From Dallia pectoralis (taxonomy: Eukaryota; Chordata; Actinopteri; Esociformes; Umbridae): a DNA stretch of 64,000 nt. The translations under genes and the position numbers were made by a program. Positions within the stretch are counted from its first letter, which is position 1. The number at the start of each line of letters is the position of its first letter. The DNA lies in the NCBI GenBank assembly GCA_029465975.1, contig CM055728.1, positions 17,312,705 to 17,376,704 of the forward strand, read 5' to 3'. Under the pieces are notes generated by a model. The model worked only from the letters and a program-made list of their open reading frames with translations, was not told the origin of the DNA and did not search any database. Shown piece by piece: positions 1 through 12,529 of the stretch.

Positions 1-2650
1 TTACACTCTCCCTAACCATTGAGAATCGGTATGTTTACAATAGTAGCAGATGGTTCCTTCTCTCAAATCAGTAGAATCAAGAAAAGCCCACAACAGTATT
101 GGCTGTAGACTTCTCTGGTGTCTGTTCACATTCTGGCGTAGACAATCTAAATGGGGATTTGGACAGGTTCCAGCCTCTGGTCCCACATCTGTCCACTAAT
201 CCTTGAGTTGTTTATGTACTCTGCAAACCAAAGCATTTTCTCTTTACTCTGCCCATCCTTCCACCTGCACTCCGGTCATACAGCAACTGTTGCATGGTCT
301 CTTTCCATCCCATTGGCTGTCCTACTACCCTCCTCCATCCTTGATTCTATTTTTGTTGGTGTCCCTGGGGGAGTCTTTGCCAGGCTCTGTTCTGAGCTGG
401 ATGGGTAGGGGAGGAAGGTAGGATTACAGTACATAAACAATGGTGAACATTGTATCCTCTGAGCCTCATTTCAGTTTATACATGCACTTGGTGCGATGTA
501 TATGCCCTGTTAACTTTCTAAGAAATAGTGCCGCAATACAATGTTGGGGAGCGGAGAGTTATTTAATTAGCAGTATATTTGCAATCATATTTCTTTGTGA
601 TCGTTTTATTGTTATTGTATTCCAGCAGCATTCTATCACAAAAAACGTTACCTTTTAAAACCAATAAAATTCTAATTGCATGTTTTTCAAGATGCATCAG
701 TCAGGTGGTTATCAAGCAAAACGTTGTATTGCTGGCAAATTCATTGAACTGCTGTTTCAATTAACAAACTGCCAATGAGCCCACTAGGTAGTCGCTCAAC
801 AACGTTGAGTTTATGCTTTCTGCTCTATATCAAATATAGGCTACATTTACATAAAAACTAGCTGCTGTAGGCCCTACACAATTAGTGAATCCGCTTCAGA
901 TGGGTTCACTTGCTATGAAATAGTTACCACAATTTTCCCAATGATTGTACCTTACTTGAATGGAATGCGCGTATGTTGAACCAGGCCTCGTTTGGTGAAA
1001 TTAATGTAGGTTTTGATTAGAATTTTGCTAGTCATATCGAGCATATTTTGCAAACTAGTAATTATGTGAATGGTTAATTGTTTTCTAAAAGTTACACTTC
1101 ATGTTAGCTAAACCGTTCACATTGTCCAAGTGAAGCTGCAACTCATGGCGGTTAGCCCGTTAAGACTGTTACGGTTGTTTTGGAAACCTCAAATTGGCCC
1201 TCATCGGTCATTAGATTTGAAGGTAACGGGACATACGATTTTAGGATAGTCTCATAATATCTCCACTCAATATTGGCTATCAATAATTGGATATTATTAT
1301 ATTCAAGTGTAGTTTAACTAACTTTATTTTCCCATATTTGTGGGCACATATACCCATGTTGATTTTGTGTACTTGTGAGATTCTGGTTGCTAGAAACCAC
1401 CTGTACTTGTACTTCGGCTTTAGAAGTCTAAAATTACTAACAGTTTTAACATGTATTTTACACTTTGTTGACAACATGTTTTTGGCAGAGCTTTGGGTTA
1501 CTTGCTCAACAGCAGATAGGATTAATGTAATGGTTTATGCTAAACAACAAGTTTTAGAATATCATTTCCTCAATATTTTTGGGGATTTTAGCTGAATTGA
1601 GAAATACTTAAATCATCAAATGACAAAATGTCCCAAAGTTACATTTGACTCTGGTCATTCTCTCCACTTGTGTCTTGTGACCATTGGTTTGTTATCAGAA
1701 TTAACCCTTCAGTCCTTAATGTTTATACTCCCATATGACAAGGATTAAACATGCCTGGTGTTTAGCTACATCTATTTTAAAGTCTCATTTCAGTTTACCA
1801 ACAACTCCTGTAGTTTAGACTTATTAGACTTTAATAAGCCTGAACCTAAACCAGGTGTCCCTAACCAGACTGAATTGAGCTGAGTTTGTTCCACAGAAGA
1901 GATGCAGCTGGTGATTTCCAGATGGGAGCTAAAAATCTAAAAATAAATCCACATGTAATCCACACTGAGCAGGATAATTGGGTTTCTATTTTTAGTTTTT
2001 TTTTTCGTTAATAAATGGCAACTTAGCTAGGGTATTGTCCCTGAAGGAAAAGGTCTCTAGGCTGTATATCAGTAAGCACAGTTAATCAGTGAGAGAGAGT
2101 GGGGAATACAATACTGAGAAACACAAAGAAGCTTTATGAATATTCTGTCTGAGGTTCTGCTTGACTTTTCCATAGCTGTATAGCCCTCATGTGGTATATC
2201 CTGGCTGTTTAATGTCAAGAGTGCTGTAGACTTCTGCCGGGGACGAACCATTACCTAATCAAATCCAGTGTTCCGTTTTACCAAGCTTTTCCATCTTTTT
2301 AAAACAATTATCCGAGTTTCTACCATATACGCTGACGCTTAGCAGAGACGGTGAAATCCTCTTCTGCTCCATTGTTCTAAACACTGACTTCATTAGCTAA
2401 TGTAATGGAGACGAGTCACGAGTTACACATTGCTCAGCCTGTCAACCATACTTTTTAGCATTCCAGCTGCCGGCCCCCATCCAGACACTACATGTAGAGT
2501 GACACTTACTCATTAACTGACACAGTCCCCCAGGTAGCAGTAGACAAAGGTTCTTTGCATCGCTCTACATGTGGATTGCCTCTCATGCCCTGGCTCTGGG
2601 AATATAACCTGGGCAGTCAGCAAGGTGCTGGAGAGACTCACTGGAAACTG
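1..2650. other. Non-coding upstream region, no gene seen
   Basis: AT-rich DNA with only short open frames that match no family I recognise and lack splice-supported structure. It contains no tandem array and no recognisable transposon. It lies far upstream of ndrg3 and may hold distal regulatory DNA or untranslated exons, but nothing in the sequence lets me place them. Confidence 0.5.
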
Positions 2651-2953
2651 AGGCTTAGCTCCCTGGCCCCAGTGAAGAGTCAGACCCTGGGCTTAGCTCC
2701 CTGACCCCAGTGAAGAGTCAGACCCTGGGCTTAGCTCCCTGACCCCAGTGAAGAGTCAGACCCTGGGCTTAGCTCCCTGACCCCAGTGAAGAGTCAGACC
2801 CTGGGCTTAGCTCCCTGACCCCAGTGAAGAGTCAGACCCTGGGCTTAGCTCCCTGACCCCAGTGAAGAGTCAGACCCTGGGCTTAGCTCCCTGACCCCAG
2901 TGAAGAGTCAGACCCTGGGCTTAGCTCCCTGACCCCAGTGAAGAGTCAGACCT
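2651..2953. repeat. 38-bp minisatellite, about 8 copies
   Basis: A 38-bp unit (core GGCTTAGCTCCCTGACCCCA) is repeated about eight times with almost no variation. The first unit differs by one base (GGCCCC instead of GACCCC). The homogeneity suggests recent expansion or gene-conversion-like turnover. The following 2954-3870 is non-coding with nothing I recognise. Confidence 0.95.
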
Positions 2954-3870
2954 GAAATAATAATTCCCTGCAGTACTATTTAGAGGGGCAGGTGTGTGGG
3001 TTTACTTGTTTCAGGTATTTACTCGGTGTGCTAAGTGATACACTGCTGCAGAGGGTCTGTTGAATGTTGCATGTGATGCGATTAAGTTCCTCTCTCATTC
3101 CCAATCCAGCCTCTCTGAATAATGATGAGGTTCACAGCGATCACCAAGAAGGCACATCAGCAGAGGATCCAAATCTGTCCTGATGCATCAATCAATCGCC
3201 TCCATCACTGTCTGGTTTGGTTCTCTTTCTGACTGCTGCTGAGATAAACTGTAATTAATTGTAGGCTCGGCATGAAGGCTCATCAGCTGTCAATACGTCA
3301 TGGCAAAGAAGCTTGCTGGAAAGATCATTGCTAACCCTTCTCAACCAGTTCAGCCACTGTTCCACTACTCTTTCTCTGGTAGGTGAAAATAAGGCAGCTA
3401 GGCAATACAGGTCAGTAAAGACAAAATACATCCTGCCACCTGAACAGTATTTTCCCCCGTTCTGTGACCCGCAGCAACCGACCATCTGTTTAACATGCAT
3501 TAACAAGACCGCTCAGTGCCATTATCCCGCCGTGTCCAAGCTGTTGTATTCCACTCTACACTGTAGTATATTACTGCAAATATCATTCTGTTTACATAAC
3601 GACCGTACTGTCAAATCGGTTAGAAAGGTTACATTTTTCAAAAACACTTAAATTGTTGTTGTTTTTTCATTCCTTTTGGCTTGTGATGTAAAGTACGATT
3701 TCTCTGATCTTATTTGAGTAGTAATCTTTACTGTTTACTAGTGTTTCATGATCATGATTGCAGTGTTTGGCCAAATTATGCTTTGGGTTTAATTGAGGTA
3801 TCCTTATGGATATTTAAACGGGGAAAGTTGACTAATTCCATGGGTACTAACTAACTGTCGTGTCATCAGC

Positions 3871-4141
3871 CAGTGGCGACTCGTCTTTAGGGGCAGGTGG
3901 GCTACTGACCCCACCCCCCCTGCTGTTAACATAAGGAACTGCAAACAAATTATGTTATTTTATGAATTTTCTATAAATATGTGTTAGCTATGTATGTTAT
4001 GTGTGTGTATATATAAATATATTTCATACTGTACTTCCAATTCGTTTCCGCAGTAGGCCTATGCTATCGTTAATACCTTTCTCACAATCGGTAAAATGTA
4101 AATTCGCATCAGCAATGTTTTTATATATCGAAACGCCACTG
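3871..4141. mobile_element. Possible short hAT-like MITE
   Basis: A 271-bp interval begins CAGTGGCGACTCG and ends with CGAAACGCCACTG, so its termini are inverted copies matching at 8 of 8 outer bases and then TCG after two mismatches. CAGTGGCG termini are common among hAT-type elements. The flanks start TCAT on both sides (TCATCAGC and TCATGTAA), only a weak trace of an 8-bp target duplication. There is no coding capacity. It could be a chance inverted pair. Confidence 0.4.
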
Positions 4142-4761
4142 TCATGTAAAATACGGTCTTACAATAAGGTATTTGGTTGGGACCATTAATATAATGTTAT
4201 TACCCCACCAGGTAGGTAGGTAGGTGTGAGAGCCTATAGCTGCCATCGTCATCACCTCCCCCCCAGCCGGGCCTCCATACATATTTAATACAGTAGAACG
4301 GTAATGGCTATCAACATTAGGTCCATTTACTTGATTGAGTGATGGCCTCAGCACAGTTTTAGTTTTTTAAGAAAAGACTGGGTACATTCAAGGACATGAT
4401 GTTGTAGTTTGGATAATCACGTACGTAGTTGCCCTTTAATGTCAAACACGATCTAACTGCTCATTGCGCTGGTCTATAGACAAGTGTCGAGCACAGTGAA
4501 GTCCTGGAACTGACGCTGGCCTGTCGCCTTCTTTTACCACAGGGAGCCAAAGACAAATGAGATATTGTTCTAAATGAGGAGCCTGTCTGGCGAAGGAGGA
4601 GAGAGAGAGCGGGATGTAATGGATGCGAGGAGAGATGATGTGTAGTGAGCTGTACGGGGGTTACTGGAGGGTTGTCTGACCTGGCTTCTGTCGTATGCTT
4701 CCTAAAAAAACATTTGGTTGAATAAATGTTGTGAGAAGCGCTTATTCCAATGTACCTAAAT

Positions 4762-6317
4762 TAGGGGTGTGCGATATGACGATATTTAATCGGGGACTAT
4801 TAAAATGTCTCCACGATTCACTTTTTCGGAAATATCGTAGAATCGCGCTCCAGTGCACGTTCAATTAGATGCAGATCTATGGCGTTTTTTCAGCTACGTA
4901 ACAACATGCAATGCGCGGTGCGCTAGATGTCAGCGTGTTAACACTAGAAGCGCCAACAGCCCATGCCCCCGGGCGTTGCAGTTAGTAATTAAAATAAATA
5001 TATAATGTTAAAAAGCTACAGCCTCGTTCTTCCATGACTTTTCCTAAATACGTGCATTTTACCTTGTCCCGTTTTCAGAAACTGGACGCGTTTTGGTCTG
5101 ATCTCGTTTTTTTGGTCCGATCTATATTGGACACCGTTTTGGTCTGGTCTATATAAAACTGGATGCGTTTTGGTCTGGTCTACATGAAACTTGACGCGTT
5201 TTGGTCTGGTCTACATGAAACTTGACGCGTTTTGGTCCGATCTATATGAAACTGGATATATGTAACGGATTAAGCACTGCTGTCTCATGTGCACTCATAA
5301 CATCACTAATGAACACTGTGCGCAGTGCAACCGGTTAGTATGCGTGTCCTGCTGAGGCAGACAAAAGCTGCGAGATATACATAGATAATAGATTGATTGG
5401 CTTGGTTGAATTTGAATGAACTAGAAAAAAGAGGTAGGCCTACGTTTATAAAGAAATGTATGTTTTACTAAATAAACAGAACGAAAATATAAAACGAAAT
5501 TGATTAATGTATCTACCGGGTAACAGCAGAATATACCCGACGGTGACCAATATACAAACTGTGTTGTAAAATACGTGTTTCATTGTCTATAGTGCCTTAG
5601 TTACTGGGCTGTAATTACTATAATACATTTTACAAATGTAAATGATCGAATTATACACTTTAGCCTAATGTTTTTATTTCAACAGTCTGTGTTGCAATAT
5701 ATACGGCCAATCATGCGCAAATCATTTGATTGCGCGTCGCTTGTGATCTAAAATGTTTTAGCATTTATTACATCAAAATAGGACATACAGTTTGATGGAT
5801 TTTCATTTATTCGATCTTTAGAAATTTAAATATCATAGCCTGTGCATTTTAAAATCATGGTTTTAATTTTGTATTGTATGGTTACATAAGACAATAAATA
5901 GGATACATACTATTTTAGTAAAATGTTTTACTTGATAATTCATAATTCATCCTAATTCATTTAATTCAGGATGATAACACAGTAGATCATCTGATGCTGT
6001 AGATGGATGGCAGGTTACACAGTGAATGGATGGTGAAGCTGCGGATGAGAATGAAGGTGCTTCTTTGCACCATTGCACTTCCATTAAATATACACGTGAT
6101 TAAAATATGCTACTTTAACATTTTTTTCCCTTTTATGTTTTGTTACCTTGTATCGCTATATTTTTTAAATGGAGATATAATTTGCTTGTATTGCAGCTCA
6201 GTAATTTGCAAAATAGTCTTAAAAAGCAACATGAAAAAGAATCGTGATAAAATCGTGAATCGTGATTTTTCCTGAAAAAATCGTGATATGATATTTTTCC
6301 CATATCGCCCACCCCTA
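4762..6317. mobile_element. Non-autonomous hAT DNA transposon, 1.56 kb, with intact 8-bp TSD
   Basis: The element begins TAGGGGTGTGCGATATG and ends CATATCGCCCACCCCTA, which are imperfect terminal inverted repeats. It is flanked by a perfect 8-bp direct duplication, ACCTAAAT, at 4754-4761 and 6318-6325. An 8-bp target duplication with a TAGGG/CCCTA terminus is diagnostic of the hAT superfamily. The interior is AT-rich, encodes no transposase (the longest frame, about 90 codons at 6003-6275, matches nothing), and carries a small internal tandem repeat. It must have been mobilised in trans. The perfect TSD points to a fairly recent insertion. Confidence 0.85.
5078..5259. repeat. About 31-bp internal repeat of the hAT element
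   Basis: Roughly six diverged units built on GCGTTTTGGTCTGGTCTA and GAAACTGGA lie inside the hAT element. Subterminal or internal repeats of this kind are common in non-autonomous hAT elements and can hold transposase-binding motifs. That role is inference here. Confidence 0.75.
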
Positions 6318-6325
6318 ACCTAAAT

Positions 6326-7342
6326 GAGTATGTAGCTCCTGTGTAAATCTTTCTAATTAATGCAGCGTGTTGATAACTATGTTTTGTTGAGGAGTGTGTG
6401 TGTGTGTGTGTTTTAATGTCCAGGTTTTACTATTGTGGAGAGCAAATTCTCTTGAAGGGTAGTGGACCATGGGACACTTGACCTTTTGTGGACATTTTCA
6501 CGGGTCCTAGTTGAAGAAAAAGCTTAATTTTAGTTTAGTGGTTGAATTGTAAACATTTACAGATGTTTGGGTCAGCAGAGGCTTTCAGATACCCGCATTG
6601 ATAGAAGGGGTGCGTGGTTTGCAAAATAGAGAGGATAAAGCATTAGTAGTGTGTGGGCACTGGTCAGCACACCTGTATATCACCTGTGCCCGGGCAGACT
6701 CTTGAGTAATACCACCATAATGGCTCTGATGCCCGTTGGTGTCAGACTGTAGCTGTGTCTGTGTAGGAGGGATAGTGATCACTAGAGATGAGTGGGAGGG
6801 AGAGAGAGGTATCTAGCACTGCACTGAAGAAAGGCGTGACCGAGGTTGTTTACACGGGCGACGGAAGAGATGCGTTTCCCCTCTGATTTGTTTTACAAAG
6901 ACCCTTAGGAAAGAACAGGATAGACGCCTGAAGCCTTTATCAATTAGACCGCCTGGATGCAGACTGACAGGGCTTCAGCAGACAACTTGTAATCTTCTCT
7001 AATGGTCCAGCTTAGCTCTACTCAACTACCCTACCACGGCCAGTAGGGTGTAGCAGTAAATGTATTCCTTCTGAACCATGTGGTCCCGGGTCCTCAGTTT
7101 GGACCGCTCTATGAACCTCAATAATAAATTAAACATAGGCATATTGGTTGCTTTTTCAGTTTCATGTAAAATCACTGCGCTACAAAAAATGTAACTCCAA
7201 GTAAGGTGCATGTTGTATGAAAATATAAATATATATATATAAAAAATATATATATATATTTAGGAGAAGTGAATGTTGTTGATAATTTCTTAACAAGTGC
7301 ACATTTCAAGTTCTGGGTAGATTAGATGGTAAGAGAACAATC
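6326..7342. other. Non-coding stretch, no gene seen
   Basis: It contains a short (GT)n run near 6397-6412 and an AT-rich (TA)n stretch near 7225-7262. No splice-supported coding segment or known RNA was seen. Confidence 0.5.
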
Positions 7343-7349
7343 AGATCTT

Positions 7350-7946
7350 GTGGTCAATGTGTTGGATGCAAGTGAAATGGGCTGACTTTGACACGGGCCT
7401 GATTGCAATTGCCCAGACGACTAGATCGAAGCATTTTCTGAAACTGCAAGGCTGGTGGGCCGCACACAGTCAAAATTAGCGAATACTTTCTGACAGTGAT
7501 TTGACGAGGGACTAACCAGAACCACCAAAAGGATGTTGGGCTCGCTAATGACCATCTTCTATGGTCCGAACTGACTGATGGTCTACTGTATGTAGGGTTG
7601 GGTACCATTCACTTTTGAACCTTTTTGTAATTTTGGGGGTTCGGCGCAATGCATAGTGGAATGGACTGTATCAGCGTATATTGGCCATATGAAGGTGTTA
7701 TTGTAACATTGGCTGTCACTTACACAGACTGAGTTGGTGAACTCTTAATGCTTCAAAATGTCCAGTACAGGTCACAACACTCTGTGCATTGCAGTTTGCT
7801 GGGTATTGGGGTTGTGTAGTGTCCATGATGATTTCTGTCCACTGTCTTAAGTAGCTCCAATGGTTTGAGGTACATGATGAATGCAGATACGCAGAGGACC
7901 AACAGCATTTTAGGCAGGTCATAATGTTTTGGCTAATCAGTATATA
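7350..7946 (+). mobile_element. Decayed Tc1/mariner-like element
   Basis: Segments resemble a common teleost Tc1-like transposon in order along the + strand. Near 7385-7480 is a degraded N-terminal transposase stretch (the frame reads like DFDTGLIAIAQTTRS). Near 7775-7830 is a block matching the part around GTGCATTGCAGTTTGCTG. At 7912-7946 is an end resembling GGTCATAATGTTTTGGCTAAT. The middle is deleted or replaced, and frameshifts and stops remove all coding function. The exact left end is unclear. Confidence 0.65.
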
Positions 7947-10900
7947 TACACAGTCACACACACGTTCACACAGTATAAAACATTGTGGATGAGACATTGC
8001 CAGAATGATTCAGTTGTTTGTTAATGTCTTCAGTCCTAAATCTCCAGTTTAGGAAAATGTTTAATTCACTTTGTTGCTTTCCACGTGTTTGCTATTTTTA
8101 GCAGCATTGGACTGAGGTGTTTAGCATGTCGGCACACTACACTAGAATAGCCTAGGCAGCTGCCAGAACCTCACGTTGACACATCAACACTGATGTTCAG
8201 TATCCTGAGGTGCAAGACGGCGAACACACAAAAACAACAACTCAACATTGTCTCCTGTCTTCTTTCCAGCAATTGTAGGCAACAGATGTTCATCGCCAAA
8301 GATATTGCAAGAGTGTTACGGATGTTCTTATTTTTCACAGTCTTTGTTTTCTAGCTGTGAATGTGCCTTTTCTCTATGTTCGAAAATAGGACTTTTCAGC
8401 TGCGAGACACCAACAAAAGCATCAACGCTGAAGTTATAATTATTACTTCACAATTGGTACATTCCCACTTCCCACATGGTTACAAATGTAGCATCAGAAT
8501 TGAAACTTGAGATGCCCAACATAACCATCTTCTCACAACAGGCAGTTTCGAATAAAATGTTGTGGATTGGTTTTAAATTTTCTGCTGTACCGAACCCTGA
8601 TGCCCAACCCTGATGCCCAAAGCCAATATGTCAATATGTACCAAACCTTTACGTTCGTGAACCGTCACATCACCTGCTGCACTTCACTTATTATCCCACA
8701 TATGTCCCCTCAAACATGTTGTTTGTTTTCCACCTCTCTCTTTGCTGTTTTCTATCTCCATTATTGATTATTATTGGTACTTAAAGTGATAATTGTAAGG
8801 ATGGGTGTTGGATAACCAACTCATCTAATGCCCGATGATGAAGATCGGTCTCCATGGCAACTGCAAGCGAGATTTTATTGGTTGAAGAGGTTTCACTGGG
8901 TGGTGGTGGTGGTGGTGGTGAGGGGGGAGCTGCGGCTTAGATCTTATGTCTGGGATATTGGGTTAGCAGACACACAATTGGACTAAACAGGTTTCTCTGT
9001 ATATGGGTCAGTTTTGGGGCGTGATTTATTGATAATGCTATAAACAGAATTTAAAAAAAAATCTGTTTACATAAATAAAAAAGAATTATGCTGAGTTGTA
9101 ATGCCATGCGAAACGATTGTATTATCTATGAATGTGCAGACTTTGGTAACATCATGACTGTGTTTTCCTTCTGTTTTTAAGAGTTAAGTACCAGGAGTGG
9201 TCCGAATACTTTGACTATTCAGGTTTTTCGCTCATTAAGTTGGTATTCGAAATAATTTGGATGCTTTGTTTCTGAAATTATTTTGCAACAACTTTGTAAT
9301 AGTTCGTAGCAGGTTACGCTACAATACATTTTGTCAGCTAACTACTTTTAATATAGATATCAGATATTCAGATATTGTTAATATGTAGAATATATAAACA
9401 TATACATTAAATAGCCAGTTTTAATGCATCATAATGTGCACTGCGCTTCCACATCTCCTGATTTGCTGATTCGACTCACTTCAGTGCGCTTGTTACTTTC
9501 CACGTCATTCCATGTCTAGAAAATCTAGAGCGGGCAAAGGTGACACCAAAGAAATATCTGGGTTGGAAACATTTCACATTATCAGGTGATAAAAAAAATC
9601 CCTATTTCCAAATATACAACCTGGTATTGGAGACACGACAAGTTTGTTGAATCATTACAAACCTATAAGTACATTGATTCTTAATCTAGCATCGCTCGGT
9701 AACTCTGTAATTAGGGTTCCACGCTCTACACATTGTTAGGTTTGATAGCTTAAAAGCTTATATTATGTGATAGATGCATCCCTAGACATCGCAAATATCG
9801 ACCTCAAAAACAACCCAAATGCCACTGCAGTTTGTTGAACCTATCTCAGAGCAAATAAAGAAACATATAGTAATGGATAAGTTGAGCATTTTTTTCTTTG
9901 GAGAAGATATATATTTGATTTATTTTGTATCATATTGATATAAAATGCATTTTATACTTAGAAATAGCCGACTATCTATCAGGAGGTTAGCAGGCTACCA
10001 TCGGCACGTTGCCCAATTGTCTTCCGTTTTTTTTCTTCGTTTATTTGTCCCAGAACGTATTCTCGATACACCTACATTTTGCTCGGTTTTGTCATACACT
10101 TTATCTTGGCTTGTTTTTGTTTTGCCTATATCATGTTTTCAAACTCAACTATTATTTAATGCCAGATTTAGTACAGGAAAGTACAATGGGCTTCACTATA
10201 GTTGAGGCCTGTATGGTTTGAAGTACAGTGCAATACTGTTGAGTTTAATAAAATAATGGTCTTCATGAATAAACTGGATAACTTGAGGTCCGGCACGGTA
10301 TCTTATTGGGTTGACTCAAATCCTGGGTCAGATCACACTTGCTGATTATGGATCTTGGATCTTTGTGAAAAAACTTTAAAGATCAGATCAGATCTAATCT
10401 ATGTTTTTTTTAAATCACAATGAAATTACAGAAACATCATCTTTCAATTCCATAATTCAATATCACAAATAAAAACTATTGCCGATTCACTGTCTGATTT
10501 GGTTGTTAAATAAGCAGCTGGCAAATGATGACGATCCATAACTGGATTTTATACAACCAGGGGCACGTAATGGGTATGGAAAAACCAATGTTGTTGATTT
10601 GGGTGGGCGATGTCTTCATTGACACATCACCTCATCAACCTTTTTCAACGTGCTGCCCTATTTGACATTTTGTCACGAAATATGCCATTTGCCTTCAAGC
10701 TTATATAACTGATATGATTATATTTAGTTTGCAAGAGACTATGTAGTCTAAAATCTATTTAAAAGGTAATGTTAGTGAATATAGCAAAACCGTTTATAAA
10801 ATATTGTTTATATTTTAAGTAGCATGTATTATTTTTCAGATTTCTTTTGTTTGCCCCGGGCCATATACATTTTTGCATGCATTTATAGGCCATTTTGCTT

Positions 10901-11612
10901 AAACATCTGAAAATGTATTAACTAATATTCAATTGCATTATTGGTCTACTTGCATGGTCTTACATAATCTCAATAATAACATAGAATAGGTGTTTAACCC
11001 TTCACTGGCAGTCATTTTCCATTTGTCATTAAAGTGCAGCGCGTCAGAATAATTCCACCATTACAGAGGATGCACTATGAGAGGAACAATAAATGACGTT
11101 GGCTGCCTACAGTTGTCATCTCAACACTGTGCTAATAGACAGTTAGGCTCAGACCTCTCTCCCTTCGGGTCGTGGCGACTGGTCCTATTGGATCATTGGA
11201 TGATGTGGGTGTCGGCACTGTGGCCAATGTTGTAGACATGAGACGGGACAACAAACTAGGTCCAGATTCAGTGGATGTTTTTCCCTAAGTGAATATCATT
11301 GCAGTTTTGCCTGGCGTTTCTATGTCTTCCTGTGGGTGCTACACACTTTGTTTAAACATGTGCTTAAACGCAGACAATGTGCGTATTTTCCTGGTAATTC
11401 AATAACCATGATCAGATTACTTTTTATAGATGATAGTGATTTCATTTGGAACATCCGCTAATACGGCTGAAAGTAACATCGCAGCATAGGCAAGCGCAGC
11501 TGAAATAAGGCACGTTTCTAGGTATCAATACAGGCCAATCAGCTATTTAGATGGATGTGGACATTTCCATACAAAATACACCAGTAGAAACAAATGTTAT
11601 TTATAGTACCTC
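7947..11612. other. Long non-coding stretch, no gene seen
   Basis: AT-rich DNA with scattered short open frames, none supported by homology or splice structure. A (GGT)n microsatellite sits at 8898-8921. Parts around 9200-9800 and 10290-10400 look like decayed repeats, but I could not assign them to a family. Confidence 0.5.
8898..8921. repeat. (GGT)n microsatellite
   Basis: About seven to eight uninterrupted GGT triplets followed by a G-rich run. No coding context. Confidence 0.9.
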
Positions 11613-11905
11613 TGTCTAGTTAGCTAATTAACTATTTGCAAACAGTGCAACAATTTTGTGAGACTGATCTGACAATCATTCTGGCTAAACTATCCACCAC
11701 AGCTAATGTGCAATACACATTTCAAGGTCCTGACAGGCAAATCTGATAGTTAGCTCGATGGGCTGCAATCAGCCAGAAACAACAAACAAACAACTACTAG
11801 CCCTATCTAGTTAGTTAGTAAAGATATGCAAACAGTGCAACTATTTTGTGAGACTGATCTGACAGTCTTTCTGCATCCATAATCCACCACAGCTGATGAT
11901 GTGCT
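11613..11905. repeat. Imperfect direct duplication of about 95 bp
   Basis: Two diverged copies, about 11613-11710 and 11803-11905, share the blocks GCAAACAGTGCAAC, TTTTGTGAGACTGATCTGAC and ATCCACCACAGCT, and are spaced about 190 bp apart. The divergence makes this much older than the neighbouring minisatellites. Confidence 0.7.
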
Positions 11906-12273
11906 TGTTTGAAAGAAGAGTTACTTATGCCTTTACCACAGCATCAAATATCTACAACACCAAACACATACTGCTTTTTTATTTTACTCACCTCAACATT
12001 AGTAAATTTAAGGAAGCATACGACTTTGTTTTGTTGACCAAAATAGAAACTTTGTATTGTTGATGCAAATAATTGTGGTGCTTTGGCGCTGTCATTTTTA
12101 CAATGAAGTGAAGAACTCAAAAACTTGGAAATGTCAAGTGACAGAAGAATACCCTGTTTATTGCTAATGACACATCTGAGTAAATACAACAACAGGTTTT
12201 TAGTGAGTTCAATTTGCAACAATCAATACAAATACACAGTTACAAATATAATTGTTAGAAAATAATGTCCGTT

Positions 12274-12503
12274 TTGGCCAATGACCTGGCCCATGTAGAG
12301 TTCTGGCCAATGACCTGGCCCATGTAGAGTTCTGGCCAATGACCTGGCCCATGTAGAGTTCTGGCCAATGACACGGCCCATGTAGAGTTCTGGCCAATGA
12401 CACGGCCCATGTAGAGTTCTGGCCAATGACACGGCCCATGTAGAGTTCTGGCCAATGACACGCCCCTGTCCCATGTAGAGTTCTGCCTGAACTCTACATG
12501 GGA
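12274..12503. repeat. 29-bp minisatellite ending in an inverted copy
   Basis: About seven 29-bp units (core TGGCCAATGACCTGGCCCAT), with CTGG changing to ACGG in the distal units. The array ends in a perfect 15-bp inverted repeat (12469-12483 and 12489-12503, arm TCCCATGTAGAGTTC, 5-nt loop). A further inverted partial copy follows near 12512-12524. Open frames across the array are artefacts of the repeat. Confidence 0.93.
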
Positions 12504-12529
12504 CCATCTGCCTGAACTCTACATGGTTC

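Noticed and set aside
6003..6275. A 90-codon frame inside the hAT element as a transposase fragment
   Set aside because: No zf-BED or hAT dimerisation motif. It is AT-rich and overlaps the subterminal region, so it is most likely random.
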